Notes: generated by a model from the letters alone, not told the origin. A stretch of 64,000 nucleotides of DNA from DASTFY01 sp963769115 (GCA_963769115.1 CAVYKN010000009.1:186001-250000), one strand, 5' to 3'; positions 18,061 to 27,410 are shown, counted from the first letter of the stretch. Numbers and translations are program-made.

Positions 18061-18086
18061 CCACCGATTCGATATCGATTCGGTGG
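18061..18086. promoter_or_regulatory. 26-nt near-perfect palindrome upstream of phoD
   Basis: An inverted repeat centred on TCGATATCGA, with outer arms CCACCGA/TCGGTGG and a single T-T mismatch. It lies 78 bases before the phoD start and 75 bases after the acyl-CoA ligase stop. A second hairpin (arms CGCCGGC/GCCGGCG, 18033-18053) is next to it. The AT-rich core suggests an operator, while the GC hairpin beside it could be the ligase terminator. Confidence 0.45.
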
Positions 18087-18160
18087 CGTGGGCGTCTGCC
18101 ACGAAGTCTGAGCGGAACGCGCCGTTGACGGCGCGATCTCGTCGCAGTTCGGCGCCGCCG

Positions 18161-19870
18161 TTAGTCGAGGAGGTCGGCCTTCAGCTCCCGCTTCATGATC
18201 TTGCCGTTGGCGTTGCGGGGCAGCGGGTCCTCGAAGAACCAGATGCGCACCGGCACCTTGAACGCGGCCAGCCGCTCGCCGACCCAGCCCTGCAGCTCGG
18301 CCTCGCTAGCGCTCAGGCCGGGAGCGAGGTGGACCACGGCTCCCACCTCCTCGCCGAGCACGTGGTGCGGGATGCCGATGACGGCAGCGTCGGTGACGGC
18401 GGGGTGCTCGAACAGCGCCGCCTCGACCTCGACGCAGTAGACGTTCTCACCGCCCCGGATCACCATGTCCTTGGCGCGGTCGACGATGAACACGAAGCCC
18501 TCCTCGTCGACCCGGGCCACGTCGCCCGAGTGGAGCCAGCCGTCGGTGAACGTCTCCGCCGTCGCCTCCGGCTTGGCCCAGTACCCCTTCACCACGTTGG
18601 GCCCCTTGATCCACAGCTCGCCGACGTCGCCCACCGGCAGCGGCTCGCCGAGTGGATCGACCACCTTCACGTCGACGACAGGGACCGGCACGCCGACGGA
18701 GTCCGGCTTGCGCTGGTAGTCGGCGCCGACGTTCAACGTGGTGACCGAGCTCGTCTCCGTCAGCCCATAGCCGTTGCTCGGCGACCGGCCGGGGAACAGC
18801 GCCTCGATCCGGCGCACCAGCTCCGGCGCGGCGGGCGCGCCGCCGTACCCGATCGACCGCACCGACGAGATGTCCCTGGAGGCGAAGTCGGGATGCTCGA
18901 GGACCTGCCAGACCATCGCCGGGACGCCGCCGAACGTCGTCACCCGCTCCCGCTCGATCAGCTCCAGTGCCCGGCCGGCGTCCCACTTGCGCATGATCAC
19001 GATCTTCCCGCCGAAGGCCACGTTGGGCACGAGGATCGAGTGGCAGCCCGTGGCGTGGAAGAACGGCACCGACAGCAGGTACACGTTCGGGCCAGGAGCG
19101 GGCGGCGGCGGCTCGCCGGCGGGTCGGGCCCGGGCAGCACCACGGGCCTGGGCGTAGACCAGCGACAGGAGGTTCGTGCAGATGTTGCGCTGGGTGCCGA
19201 GGGCGCCCTTCGGCCGTCCCGTCGTGCCCGACGTGTAGAAGATCGTGGCGTCGTCCTCCGGATCGACGGCGATGTCCGGCAGCTCGGCCGCCGTGGCGAC
19301 CCCGCCCATCGCGTCCTCGAACGTGACTGCACCCGCGGGCAGCGCGGTGCCCGGCTCCGGCTTGGCGACGATCGTGGCGCGCAACGCGTCGAGGCCCGTC
19401 AGGTGGCCGCTCAGCCGCTCGGCCCGCTCGCCGTCGCAGAACAGCACGACAGAACCGGAATCGGCCAGGCCGTACTCCAGCTCCGGTCCTGTCCACCACG
19501 CGTTGAGGGGCACGACGACGGCGTTGATCGACGCCGCGGCCCAGAACGCGATCGACCACTCGGGGAAGTTGCGCATCGCGATCGCCACCCGGTCGCCAGG
19601 GCGCACGCCGTACTCGTCGACCAACCGGTGGGCGAGCGTCGCCGCGGCGCGGAAGTGCGACTCGAAGCTCAGGTGGTCGTTCTCGTACACGAGGAGGTCG
19701 GCGGCGCCGTGGGCCCGGCTGCTCTCCAGCACCGCCCGCAGCGACGGTGGGGCGTTCTTCCACGTCCGCGTCGGGCGGCCCTCGATGACCACCTCCTCCA
19801 TCTCGAAGAGCTGGCCCGGCGCCGTCAGGGCCGCGGTGACGTCGGCGATGGATGGAGCGGACTCGGCCAT
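18161..19870 (-). CDS. Acyl-CoA synthetase (AMP-forming)
   Basis: 569-aa ANL-superfamily ligase that activates a carboxylic acid to its CoA thioester. Motifs: the P-loop TIFYTSGTTGRPKGAL, NGYGLTETSS, WLHSGDVARVDEEGF, DRAKDMVIRGGENVYCVEVE and the catalytic Lys region PRNANGKIMKREL. ATG 19870 is used; the upstream open frame has no support. It is divergent from the P450 gene with only 31 bases between, so the two promoters overlap. Fatty acid, aromatic or steroid side-chain acids are all possible substrates. Confidence 0.93.
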   Translation of the reverse strand: MAESAPSIADVTAALTAPGQLFEMEEVVIEGRPTRTWKNAPPSLRAVLESSRAHGAADLLVYENDHLSFESHFRAAATLAHRLVDEYGVRPGDRVAIAMRNFPEWSIAFWAAASINAVVVPLNAWWTGPELEYGLADSGSVVLFCDGERAERLSGHLTGLDALRATIVAKPEPGTALPAGAVTFEDAMGGVATAAELPDIAVDPEDDATIFYTSGTTGRPKGALGTQRNICTNLLSLVYAQARGAARARPAGEPPPPAPGPNVYLLSVPFFHATGCHSILVPNVAFGGKIVIMRKWDAGRALELIERERVTTFGGVPAMVWQVLEHPDFASRDISSVRSIGYGGAPAAPELVRRIEALFPGRSPSNGYGLTETSSVTTLNVGADYQRKPDSVGVPVPVVDVKVVDPLGEPLPVGDVGELWIKGPNVVKGYWAKPEATAETFTDGWLHSGDVARVDEEGFVFIVDRAKDMVIRGGENVYCVEVEAALFEHPAVTDAAVIGIPHHVLGEEVGAVVHLAPGLSASEAELQGWVGERLAAFKVPVRIWFFEDPLPRNANGKIMKRELKADLLD

Positions 19871-19901
19871 ATCGTGCGCATGCTGCCAGAATGTGCGGTC
19901 G

Positions 19902-21191
19902 ATGGGGGATGCCGCCGACGTCGATCTCGACCGCTTCAACCCGTTCGACGCCACCATCCAGCAGTGCCCGTTTCCGTACTACCGGGCGATGCAGCGGAGG
20001 GGCGCAGTGTTCCCCGTGGCGGGCACCGACCTCTACCTGGTCACCCGCCACGAGCTGGTCCTGCCCATCCTGCGCGACCCCAAGACGTTCTCGAACCGCT
20101 TCATGACCGGTGAGGCACCGCGCGGCGCGGTGGTCGAGAAGCTCCAAGAGATCGTCAGCCGCGGCTGGCCGAACGTGCCGACCATGCTCACCAGCGACCC
20201 GCCGCAGCACACGCGGTACCGCGGGACGGTGGCGCCGTACTTCACGCCCCGCACGATCGCCGCGCTGCGCGAGCCTGTGGAGGCCATCGTGCAGCGCCTC
20301 ATCGACCGCTGGATCGGCGAGGGGCAGGTCGAGCTCGTCACGGCCTTCGCCGTCCCGCTGCCGGTCGAGGTCATCGCCCACGTGCTCAACGTGCCGGTCG
20401 ACCGCCTGGACGACTTCAAGCGCTGGAGCGACGATTCCATCGCGGCCATCGGCGCGGTGATCTCCGACGAGCGGCGGGTCGAGGCGCAGGAGGGCATCGT
20501 CGAGTTCCAGCACTTCTTCGCCGAGCAGCTCGAGAAGCGTCGCGCCGAGCCCGCCGGCGACCTTCTGACCGATCTGGTCCAGGCCGAGATCGACACCGAT
20601 GACGGAGGCCGCCGTCCGCTGGAGATGGCCGAGATGCTGTCGATCGTGCAGCAGCTCCTGGTGGCCGGCAACGAGACGACCACCAAGGCCCTGACCGAGG
20701 GGGTGCGCCTGCTGGCGGAGCACCCCGAGCAGTGGGAGAAGCTGCGGGCCGACCCGCAGGGCCGGGCACCGCTGGTGACGGAGGAGGTCCTCCGGTTGGC
20801 GGCGCCGACGCAGGGCATGTTCCGCGTCGTCACCGAGGACACCGAGATCGACGGCGAACCCGTGCCCAAGGGCGCCCGAGTCGTGGTGGTCTACGCCGGC
20901 GCCAACCGGGACCCCAAGGTGTGGGGCGACGATCCCGACCGCTTCGATCCGGACCGGCCGAACCTCAAGGACCACCTGGCCTTCGGCAAGGGCATCCACT
21001 TCTGCATCGGTGCGCCGCTGTCCCGCCTGGAGCTCCAACTGGCGTTCGAGCACCTGGCCCGCCGCTTGTCCGACATCCGCCTCACCGACCCCGAGCACCT
21101 CGAGTACCACCCGAGCTTCGTGCTGCGGGGGCTCAAGCGCCTCGACGTCGCGTTCACGCGCCTCGATACCGCGTTCACGCCCGCGCAGTAG
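19902..21191 (+). CDS. Cytochrome P450
   Basis: 429-aa soluble bacterial P450. The I-helix LLVAGNETTTKAL (acid/alcohol pair for O2 activation), the ExxR motif (EEVLR), the region NRDPKVWGDDPDRFDPDRP, and the heme loop HLAFGKGIHFCIGAPLSR with the ligand cysteine are all present. It needs ferredoxin and a reductase, which are not in the window. The arrangement with an acyl-CoA ligase and 3-hydroxyacyl-CoA dehydrogenase suggests oxidation of a lipid or terpenoid before or during beta-oxidation. Confidence 0.94.
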   Translation: MGDAADVDLDRFNPFDATIQQCPFPYYRAMQRRGAVFPVAGTDLYLVTRHELVLPILRDPKTFSNRFMTGEAPRGAVVEKLQEIVSRGWPNVPTMLTSDPPQHTRYRGTVAPYFTPRTIAALREPVEAIVQRLIDRWIGEGQVELVTAFAVPLPVEVIAHVLNVPVDRLDDFKRWSDDSIAAIGAVISDERRVEAQEGIVEFQHFFAEQLEKRRAEPAGDLLTDLVQAEIDTDDGGRRPLEMAEMLSIVQQLLVAGNETTTKALTEGVRLLAEHPEQWEKLRADPQGRAPLVTEEVLRLAAPTQGMFRVVTEDTEIDGEPVPKGARVVVVYAGANRDPKVWGDDPDRFDPDRPNLKDHLAFGKGIHFCIGAPLSRLELQLAFEHLARRLSDIRLTDPEHLEYHPSFVLRGLKRLDVAFTRLDTAFTPAQ

Positions 21192-21202
21192 CGTCGATCT
21201 TC

Positions 21203-22079
21203 ATGAGCGAACAGGGCGTGATCGAGCGGGTCGGGGTGGTCGGTTGCGGGCTGATGGGTTCGGGGATCGCCGAGGTCAGCGCCAGGGCCGGCCTCGACGT
21301 CGTCGTGCGAGAGGTCGACGCCGGCGCCGTGGAGGCAGGCCAGCGCCGGGTCACGACCAGCCTGGACCGGGGTGTGCGCTCGGGCAAGCTGACCGAGGAG
21401 GACCGGGACACCGCGCTCTCCCGGATCGGCTGGACGACCGACCTGGCCGACCTGGCCGACCGCGACCTGGTGGTCGAGGCGGTGGTGGAGGACGAGGGCC
21501 TCAAGACCGAGGTCTTCGCCACGCTCGACAAGGTGGTGGACAGCAGTCGGGCCATCCTGGCCTCCAACACGTCGTCGATCCCGATCATGAAGCTGGGCAT
21601 GGCCACGGGCCGTCCCGAGCAGGTGGTCGGCATCCACTTCTTCAACCCGGTACCCGTGCTGCGGCTCGTCGAGGTCGTCACGTCGCTGCTCACCTCGCCG
21701 GAGACCACCGAGCGGGCATCGACCTTCGCCACGGACGTCCTGCACAAGCGGGTGATCCGCTCGCAGGACCGGGCCGGCTTCATCGTGAACGCCCTCCTCG
21801 TCCCCTACCTGCTGTCGGCCATCCGCATGTTGGAGTCCGGCTTCGCCAGCCCGGAGGACATCGACATCGGGATGGTGGAGGGCTGCAACCACCCCATGGG
21901 CCCGCTGCGCCTGACCGACCTGATCGGCCTCGACACGACGATGGCCGTGGCCGACAGCCTCTACGCCGAGTTCAAGGAGCCGCTGTACGCGTCGCCGCCG
22001 TTGCTGTCGCGCATGGTCGAGGCCGGTCTGCTCGGCCGCAAGGCCGGGCGCGGCTTCTACGACTACGCCAAGTGCATGA
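21203..22079 (+). CDS. fadB2: 3-hydroxybutyryl/3-hydroxyacyl-CoA dehydrogenase (stop lost by an apparent insertion)
   Basis: About 291-aa NAD-dependent dehydrogenase of beta-oxidation. The Rossmann motif GVVGCGLMGSGIAEVSA, the catalytic region LASNTSSIPIMK ... GIHFFNPVPVLRLVEVV, and the C-terminal NHPMGPLRLTDLIGLD and GRKAGRGFYDYAK match FadB2. As written the frame continues into the B12-binding protein. Removing one base from GTGC at 22072-22075 restores an ATGA overlap of stop and start, and 877 nt is 3n+1. The fusion is therefore not believed. Confidence 0.9.
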
Positions 22080-22520
22080 CCGACCGCGTGCTGGTGGCCA
22101 AGGTCGGGCTCGACGGGCACGACCGCGGCGTGAAGGTGGTGGCCCGCATGCTGCGCGACGCCGGCTTCGAGGTCATCTACACCGGCCTGTTCCAGACGCC
22201 CGACACGGTCGCCGCGGCGGCCGTCGACGAGGACGTCGACGCCATCGGACTGTCGATGCTGTCCGGCGCCCACATGACGCTGGCGCCCAAGGTGGTCGAG
22301 AAGGTCCGCGACCGTGGCGCCGACATCCCGGTCATCGTCGGGGGGATCATCCCGGAGCCCGACGTGCCGCTCCTGAACGACGCAGGGTGTCGCCGCGGTC
22401 CTGACCCCCGGCGCCACCGCGGACGACGTGGTCAAGGTGGTGCGCGAGGCCATCGAGCGTTCACGGGCGGCGCCGTCCGCCGTGCCCCCGCCAGGAAAAC
22501 CAGCGCAGCCGAACCCGTGA
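22076..22520 (+). CDS. Stand-alone cobalamin-binding domain protein, methylmalonyl-CoA mutase C-terminal type
   Basis: About 147-aa flavodoxin-like B12-binding domain. The DxHxxG motif (LDGHDRG, whose His coordinates cobalt), SMLSGAHM and VGGIIP are present. In methylmalonyl-CoA or isobutyryl-CoA mutases with split subunits this is the small subunit; no large catalytic subunit is in the window. An extra base near 22388 shifts the last 40 residues (VAAVLTPGATADDVVKVV). The stop overlaps the pafB start (GTGA). Confidence 0.85.
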
Positions 22521-23473
22521 CCGACCCGCTCGAGCGACTCACCAACCTGGTGGCGCTCCTGCTGGAGACCCGCCGCCCGCTGACCCTGGACGAGATCACC
22601 CACGAGCTCCGGGGCCAGTACGCCGCGCAGGACCCGGCCCGCCGCACCGCCTTCGAACGGGACAAGCGCCAGCTCAGGGACGAAGGGCGTGCCCCTGGAG
22701 CAGACCGTCCTCAGCGGCGACCAGGCCGGCGCCACCGGCTACTGGATCGACAAGTCGCGCTACGCCCTGCCGGACCTCGGCCTCACCGACGAGGAGACGC
22801 GGGCCCTGCAGCTCGCCGTGGCCACCGTCCACCTCGGGGAGGACTGGGGCGGTGACGCGCTGCTGAAGATCGGTCCTCCGCAGCCGGACCCGGGGGCTGG
22901 CGGCTCGGGCGACCGGCCGATCGTGGCCGCGCTCCCGTCGTCGCCGTCGCTGCCCATCCTCTTCGCCGCCAACAGCGAGCGGGCGACGGCACGGTTCACC
23001 TACCGGGGTCGCGCCCGGCAGCTCGATCCCTACGGCCTGCTGGCCCGGTCCGGGTTCTGGTACGTGATGGGCCACGACCACGACGCCGGTGAGGTGCGGA
23101 CCTACCGGGTCGACCGCATCGAGGGTGCGGTCGGCGTCGGCCCCGGCGGTGCGTTCACGATCCCGGAGGGCTTCGACCCCGCGGCCATGTTCCCGGCCGA
23201 CGCCAAGCTCGTCGGGGAGGGGGAGGTGGTGTCGGCCCGGGTCTGGGTGAGCGCGGCGCAGGCGCCGACCGTCGTCACCCACCTCGGCGAAGGAGCGGTC
23301 GCCGAGCGCCGGTCCGACGGCAGCATCGTCGTCACCGTGCCCTACGCCAACCCCTGGGCGCTGCGGGCCTGGGTGGCGGGACTGGTCGACGACGCCGAAC
23401 TGCTCGAGCCGGAGGAGCTGCGGGCGGAGATGATGCGGCTGGCTGGAGAAGATCGCCGGGGAGCGGGGCGTGA
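22517..23473 (+). CDS. pafB: PafB-like WYL-domain transcriptional regulator (frameshifted)
   Basis: N-terminal winged helix (PLERLTNLVALLLETRRPL, TAFERDKRQLRDEG), then a WYL domain (ARFTYRGRARQLDPYGLLARSGFWYVMGHD, RTYRVDRIEGA) and a WCX domain. In mycobacteria PafB and PafC form a heterodimer that activates LexA-independent DNA-damage genes. Extra bases near 22684 and 23443, and probably one near 23466, break the frame; 957 nt then fits 318 codons. GTG 22517 overlaps the previous stop. Confidence 0.85.
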
Positions 23474-24422
23474 GCCGCGCCGTGCCCGCCGGCGCGGCCC
23501 GGAACCGGCGGGCGCGCGGCTGCGCCGGCTGCTCATCCTCCTGCCCTGGCTCATGGAACGGGGCCAGGTACCCGTCGAGGAGGCGGCGGAGCGCTTCGGC
23601 GTCGGCCGTGAGCAGCTCATCCACGACGTCGAGCTGGCGGCGCTCTGCGGGCTCCCGCCCTACGTCGACGAGATGATCGACCTCTTCGTCGAGGACGACG
23701 TCATCTACGCCGGCGTCCCCCGCCTGTTCACCCGGCCGCTGCGCATGACCGCGCGGGAGGGCTTCTCGCTCCTCGCCGCCGGGCGCGCCGCCCTCGAGCT
23801 CCCCGGTGCCGATCCGGAGGGGCCGCTGGCCCGGGCGCTCGACAAGGTGGCCTCGGTGCTGGGCGGTGCGCCGGTCCTGCAGGTCGACGTGCCCCACCCG
23901 GAGTTCCTCGATGCCGCCCGGTCCGCCGCCGACGCGGGCCGGCGCCTCGCCATCACCTACTTCGTCGCCAACCGGGGCGAGCGGGCCGAGCGCGTGGTCG
24001 ATCCGGTGGCCGTCGTGGGCGACCGGGGCCACTGGTACCTGCAGGCGCTCGACCACGGGGTGGGCGAGGAGCGCTGGTTCCGGGTCGACCGCATCGAGGC
24101 CCTGCGCGAGACGGGCGAGCCGGTGGCCGCCGACCTCCCTCCCGCCTCGGAGGCCCCGGACTGGCTGAGCCAGTTCGCCGACGCCTGGCTCGTGCGGCTG
24201 CGCATGAGCACCGACGGGGCCTGGATGACGGAGCGCTACCCGGTCACGAGCGTGACGCCGGACGGACCCGAGCACCTCGTGGTGGAGCTGCCGGTGCTGT
24301 CGGTGCGATGGCTGGAGCGCCTGCTGCTGCGCCTGGGGCCCTCGGCCGAGGTGCTGGAACCCCCCGAGCTGCGTCGGGCGGGGGCAGAGGCGGCGGCCAG
24401 GGTGCTGGCGCTCTACCGCTGA
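23470..24422 (+). CDS. pafC: PafC-like WYL-domain transcriptional regulator
   Basis: Second WYL regulator directly after pafB: LRRLLILLPWLMERGQVPV begins its winged helix, followed by LAITYFVANRGERAERVVDP, GHWYLQALDHGVGEERWFRVDRIEA (WYL) and a C-terminal WCX domain. The body is intact from about 23520. The GTG at 23470 (overlapping the pafB stop) is the likely start, but two extra bases would be needed within the first 50 bases; no in-frame start exists otherwise. Expected to dimerise with PafB and respond to DNA damage. Confidence 0.82.
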
Positions 24423-25072
24423 GAGGACGCGGCGCCGTGTGAGCGGCCGAGGCGGTGGAAGCGGCGGAAGCGGTCCACGCCGTGGTCGTGCCGGTGAGGT
24501 ACGGCTCCAGCTGGGCGCGGTCGCTGATGCCGGCCCGGGCCAGCAGCCGGGGCAGGAGCATCGCCGTGGCCTCGGCGTCGGCGGCGGCGTCGTGGGCGCG
24601 GATGAGGGGGATGTCGTAGCGCAGGCACAGGTCGCCCAGGCGGTGGGACCGGGTGCGCTCGGGGTCGAGCGAGCGTGACAGGCGCAGGGTGCACAGGCGG
24701 AGCGCGTCGGGGACGGTGACACCGGCCCGTTGCAGCCCGCGCGACAGGAACGGCCAGTCGAAGTCGGCGTTGTGCGCGCAGACGATGCGAGCCGTCGAAC
24801 AGCGAGACGAGCTGGTCCGCCACGTGGCGCACGCGGGGCGCGCCCCTGAGCGTCCGCCGGGAGAGCCCGTGGATGTCCTGTCCGCCGACGGGGCGCCACG
24901 GCGCGCGGAGGAACGTGTCCCACCGGTCGAGGACGGTGCCGTCCCCCGTGATGCGCACGACCCCGATCTGCAGGAGCCGATGGCGATCGGGGCGCAGGCC
25001 GCTGGTCTCCACGTCGACCACGGCGAAGCGGGTGGCGGCGAGGGGAGGGGTGCTCGCGGTGGCCACCGGCAT
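24413..25072 (-). CDS. DEDDh-family 3'-5' exonuclease (DnaQ-like), frameshifted
   Basis: Exonuclease of the DNA polymerase III epsilon type. Exo I is FAVVDVETSGLRPDRHRLLQIG (key D and E), Exo II is CAHNADFDWPFLSRGL, and Exo III is AHDAAADAEATAMLLPRLL with the DEDDh His. An extra base near 24795 falls between Exo I and Exo II. The C-terminus is uncertain: the repaired frame passes the pafC stop, so a further indel or an overlap at 24413-24420 is assumed. ATG 25072 follows TAGGGT by seven bases. Confidence 0.8.
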   Translation of the reverse strand: MPVATASTPPLAATRFAVVDVETSGLRPDRHRLLQIGVVRITGDGTVLDRWDTFLRAPWRPVGGQDIHGLSRRTLRGAPRVRHVADQLVSLFDGSHRLRAQRRLRLAVPVARAATGRCHRPRRAPPVHPAPVTLARPRAHPVPPPGRPVPALRHPPHPRPRRRRRRRGHGDAPAPAAGPGRHQRPRPAGAVPHRHDHGVDRFRRFHRLGRSHGAASSQR

Positions 25073-25079
25073 GCCCCGC

Positions 25080-25085
25080 ACCCTA
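25080..25085 (-). promoter_or_regulatory. TANNNT -10 box for the exonuclease gene
   Basis: TAGGGT on the minus strand, seven bases before ATG 25072; leaderless arrangement. Confidence 0.45.
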
Positions 25086-25129
25086 CGCAGGGGGTGTAGC
25101 AGCGGCCGCGGACCAGGCGGCCGGGGCCG

Positions 25130-25528
25130 TCATCCGCCGCTGAGCTGGGCCCGGAACGTCGCGTCGTCGAAGTAGTCCCGCCACAGCACGATGCGTCCGC
25201 CCCGCACGGCGAACAGGCCGGCCAGCGGGATCTCCACCCAGCGGGCATCGTCGCCCTCACCCATGCGGAAGCGGTCCGTGCGCTCGTTCATCACGGTGCC
25301 CGAACCGTCCCCGTCGTCCTGCTCGACCTGCCGGTGGACGACCCATTCGACCGCCGAGCAACCGGCCAGGAAGGGGGCCAGGATGCTCCGGACCGCCTCC
25401 GGGCCGTGCACCTTGGCGATCGGCACGTTGTCGTACTCGACCGCGGGGTCGAGCAGGTCGAGCGCGCGATCGAGGTCGTTGCCCTCGATGGCCTGGATGA
25501 AGCTGGTGACGATCTCGCCGGGACCCAT
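25130..25528 (-). CDS. Limonene-1,2-epoxide hydrolase-family protein
   Basis: 132-aa NTF2-fold protein. IVTSFIQAIEGNDLDRALDLLDPAVEYDNVPI, MNERTDRFRMGEG and RIVLWRDYFDDATF match the epoxide-hydrolase pattern; the Asp-Arg-Asp catalytic set appears to be present (TDR and WRDYFD). It may open an epoxide or simply share the fold. It stands between the exonuclease and WhiB genes, all on the minus strand. Confidence 0.8.
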   Translation of the reverse strand: MGPGEIVTSFIQAIEGNDLDRALDLLDPAVEYDNVPIAKVHGPEAVRSILAPFLAGCSAVEWVVHRQVEQDDGDGSGTVMNERTDRFRMGEGDDARWVEIPLAGLFAVRGGRIVLWRDYFDDATFRAQLSGG

Positions 25529-25556
25529 CACCGCATCGTGCCAGGTCGGCGAGGGC

Positions 25557-25913
25557 TCAGGCGCAGGACGCGGCGCGGGCCCGGACGCCGATCGGCGCGG
25601 CCACCGTGAAACCGGCCAGGTGGCGCTCCTCCTCGGACTCCCCGCCCCACATGCCGTACTCGCGGTTGGCGCGGGCGAAGTGCCGGCACTGGGGCTGCAC
25701 CGGGCACTTCGCGCACAGGAGCCGGGCCTGGGCTTCGCGCCGGACCCTCGCCTGCGGGCGCTCCGCCCGGGGCGGGAAGAAGAGGTGGGTCTGACCTCGG
25801 CACGCCGCGTCATCCACCCAGACGTCGCGCTGCCGAGCCTCGTCGTGCCAGGCCCGGTGGTGAGGGTGTCGCTGCAGGGCGTCGTGGGTGTCGAGCGGCT
25901 CGAAGGGAGCCAT
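25557..25913 (-). CDS. WhiB-family iron-sulfur transcription factor
   Basis: 118-aa WhiB-like protein. Cysteines in DDAACRG, LLCAKCPVQPQC give the C...CxxC...C set that holds a [4Fe-4S] cluster; the G[VI]WGG-type turn is GMWGGESEEER. The N-terminus is about 40 residues longer than minimal WhiB proteins. Such factors bind the primary sigma factor and act in development, redox or cell-wall stress. Upstream (25914-26096) are an inverted repeat and tandem repeats. Confidence 0.93.
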   Translation of the reverse strand: MAPFEPLDTHDALQRHPHHRAWHDEARQRDVWVDDAACRGQTHLFFPPRAERPQARVRREAQARLLCAKCPVQPQCRHFARANREYGMWGGESEEERHLAGFTVAAPIGVRARAASCA

Positions 25914-26009
25914 CGATCCTCCGGCGGTCGAGCTCGTGCGATGAGGAGCGGCGGGGGCCGGGAGGGGTTGGCTCTCGCCGCTCCTCCCGGCCAACTGTAG
26001 GCGGAATTG

Positions 26010-26027
26010 ATCGCTTGGTACAGCGAT
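26010..26027. promoter_or_regulatory. Inverted repeat upstream of whiB
   Basis: ATCGCT-N6-AGCGAT lies 97 bases before the WhiB start in a locally AT-rich stretch, between phoH and whiB. It is a candidate operator or part of the whiB promoter region; nothing more specific can be said. Confidence 0.3.
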
Positions 26028-26061
26028 TTAACACTAACTCGACGCGCAGCACAAGGGGCCC

Positions 26062-26108
26062 TGTCCGTCGAGTGTCCGTCGAGTGTCCGTCGAGTGTCAG
26101 CCGTCGAG
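26062..26108. repeat. Tandem 11-bp repeat at the phoH 3' end
   Basis: Three perfect copies of TGTCCGTCGAG (26062-26094) followed by an imperfect fourth that includes the phoH stop and last codons. It looks like slipped duplication of the gene end. Confidence 0.85.
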
Positions 26109-27410
26109 GGTGCCCCCGTCGAGGAGCCCGGCCACGAGGGCGGCGATGGGCGACCGCTCGGAGCGGGTCAGGGTGACGTGCGCGAACAGCGGGTGGCCCT
26201 TGAGCGACTCGATCACCGAGACGACGCCGTCGTGGCGCCCGACCCGCAGGTTGTCCCGCTGCGCCACGTCGTGGGTGAGGACCACCCGGCTTCCACGACC
26301 GAGCCGGCTGAGCGCCGTGAGGAGCACGCTGCGCTCCAGGTTCTGGGCCTCGTCGATGACCACGAAGCTCTCGGTGAGGCTGCGACCCCGGATGTGGGTC
26401 AGGGGCAGCACCTCGACCAGGCCCCGGCTGGTGACCTCCTCGATGACCTCGCGGCTCATGACCGACTCGAGGGCGTCCGTCACCGCGGCCGACCATGGCC
26501 CCATCTTCTCCGCCTCCGTGCCCGGCAGGAAGCCGAGGTCCTGTCCGCCGACGGAGTAGAGCGGGCGGAACACGAGGACCCGCTGGTGGGTGCGGGCCTC
26601 CAGCACCGCCTCGAGGCCGGCGGCGAGCGCGAGGACGCTCTTGCCGGTCCCGGCGTTCCCGCCGAGGCTGACGATCCCGATGGACGGATCGCAGAGCAGG
26701 TCGATGGCGATGCGCTGCTCGGCCGAGCGGCCGCGGACGTCGAAGACCGCGTTGTCGCTACGCACGAGGTGCGCCCGCTTGTCCGGGTGGACGCGGGCGA
26801 GGGCCGACTGGGATCCGGCGTGGAGGGCCAGTCCCGTGTGGCACGGCAGGTCGCGAGCCCCATCGATGTCGTCGATGCCGTCGAGGTCGATGGCCCGTTC
26901 GGCGAACAGCTCGTCGATGACGGCCGCCGGCACGTCGAGCTCGGCGAAGCCCGCCCAGCTGCTGTCGGCCACCAGCTCGTTGCGGTACTCGTCGGCCGCC
27001 AGCCCGACGATGCTGGCCTTGAGCCGCAACGGGAGGTCCTTGGTGACGATCGCGACCTCGGCGCCCTCGTTGGCCAGGTTGCGGGCCACGGCGAGGATGC
27101 GGTGGTCGTTGGCCTCCGACCGCAGCGTGGCTGGCAGGCCGGCCAGCTCCTGGTGGTTGACCTCGACCCGCACGGTGCCGCCCTGCTCGTTGACCGGCAG
27201 CGGCCGGACCAGCGTGCCGTAGGTGGTGCGCAGGTCCTCCAGCGCCCGCAAGGCCTGGCGGGCGGCCCACCCCAGCTCGGGATGGTGGCGCTTGGCCTCC
27301 AGTTCGGCGAGCACCACGAGGGGGACGACCACCTCGTGCTCCTCGAAACGGGCGAAGGACCTCGGATCGGACAACAGGACCGAGGTGTCCAACACGTACG
27401 TCTTGGGCAT
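26097..27410 (-). CDS. phoH2: PIN domain-PhoH ATPase fusion (PhoH2)
   Basis: 437-aa protein. Residues 1-135 form a PIN ribonuclease domain (YVLDTSVLLSDP, LAELEAKRHH, SEANDHRILAVARN, VTKDLPLRLKA with conserved acidic residues). From about 215 a PhoH-type P-loop ATPase follows: SLGGNAGTGKSVLALAAG (Walker A) and SFVVIDEAQNLE (Walker B). In mycobacteria PhoH2 unwinds and cuts RNA, and its gene lies with a small antitoxin-like ORF; none is seen here. Intact. Confidence 0.94.
   Translation of the reverse strand: MPKTYVLDTSVLLSDPRSFARFEEHEVVVPLVVLAELEAKRHHPELGWAARQALRALEDLRTTYGTLVRPLPVNEQGGTVRVEVNHQELAGLPATLRSEANDHRILAVARNLANEGAEVAIVTKDLPLRLKASIVGLAADEYRNELVADSSWAGFAELDVPAAVIDELFAERAIDLDGIDDIDGARDLPCHTGLALHAGSQSALARVHPDKRAHLVRSDNAVFDVRGRSAEQRIAIDLLCDPSIGIVSLGGNAGTGKSVLALAAGLEAVLEARTHQRVLVFRPLYSVGGQDLGFLPGTEAEKMGPWSAAVTDALESVMSREVIEEVTSRGLVEVLPLTHIRGRSLTESFVVIDEAQNLERSVLLTALSRLGRGSRVVLTHDVAQRDNLRVGRHDGVVSVIESLKGHPLFAHVTLTRSERSPIAALVAGLLDGGTLDG

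Noticed and set aside
22517..24422. pafB-pafC as one fused two-WYL protein
   Set aside because: The single open frame arises because the frameshifts cancel; a GTGA stop/start overlap at 23470-23473 fits two separate genes.
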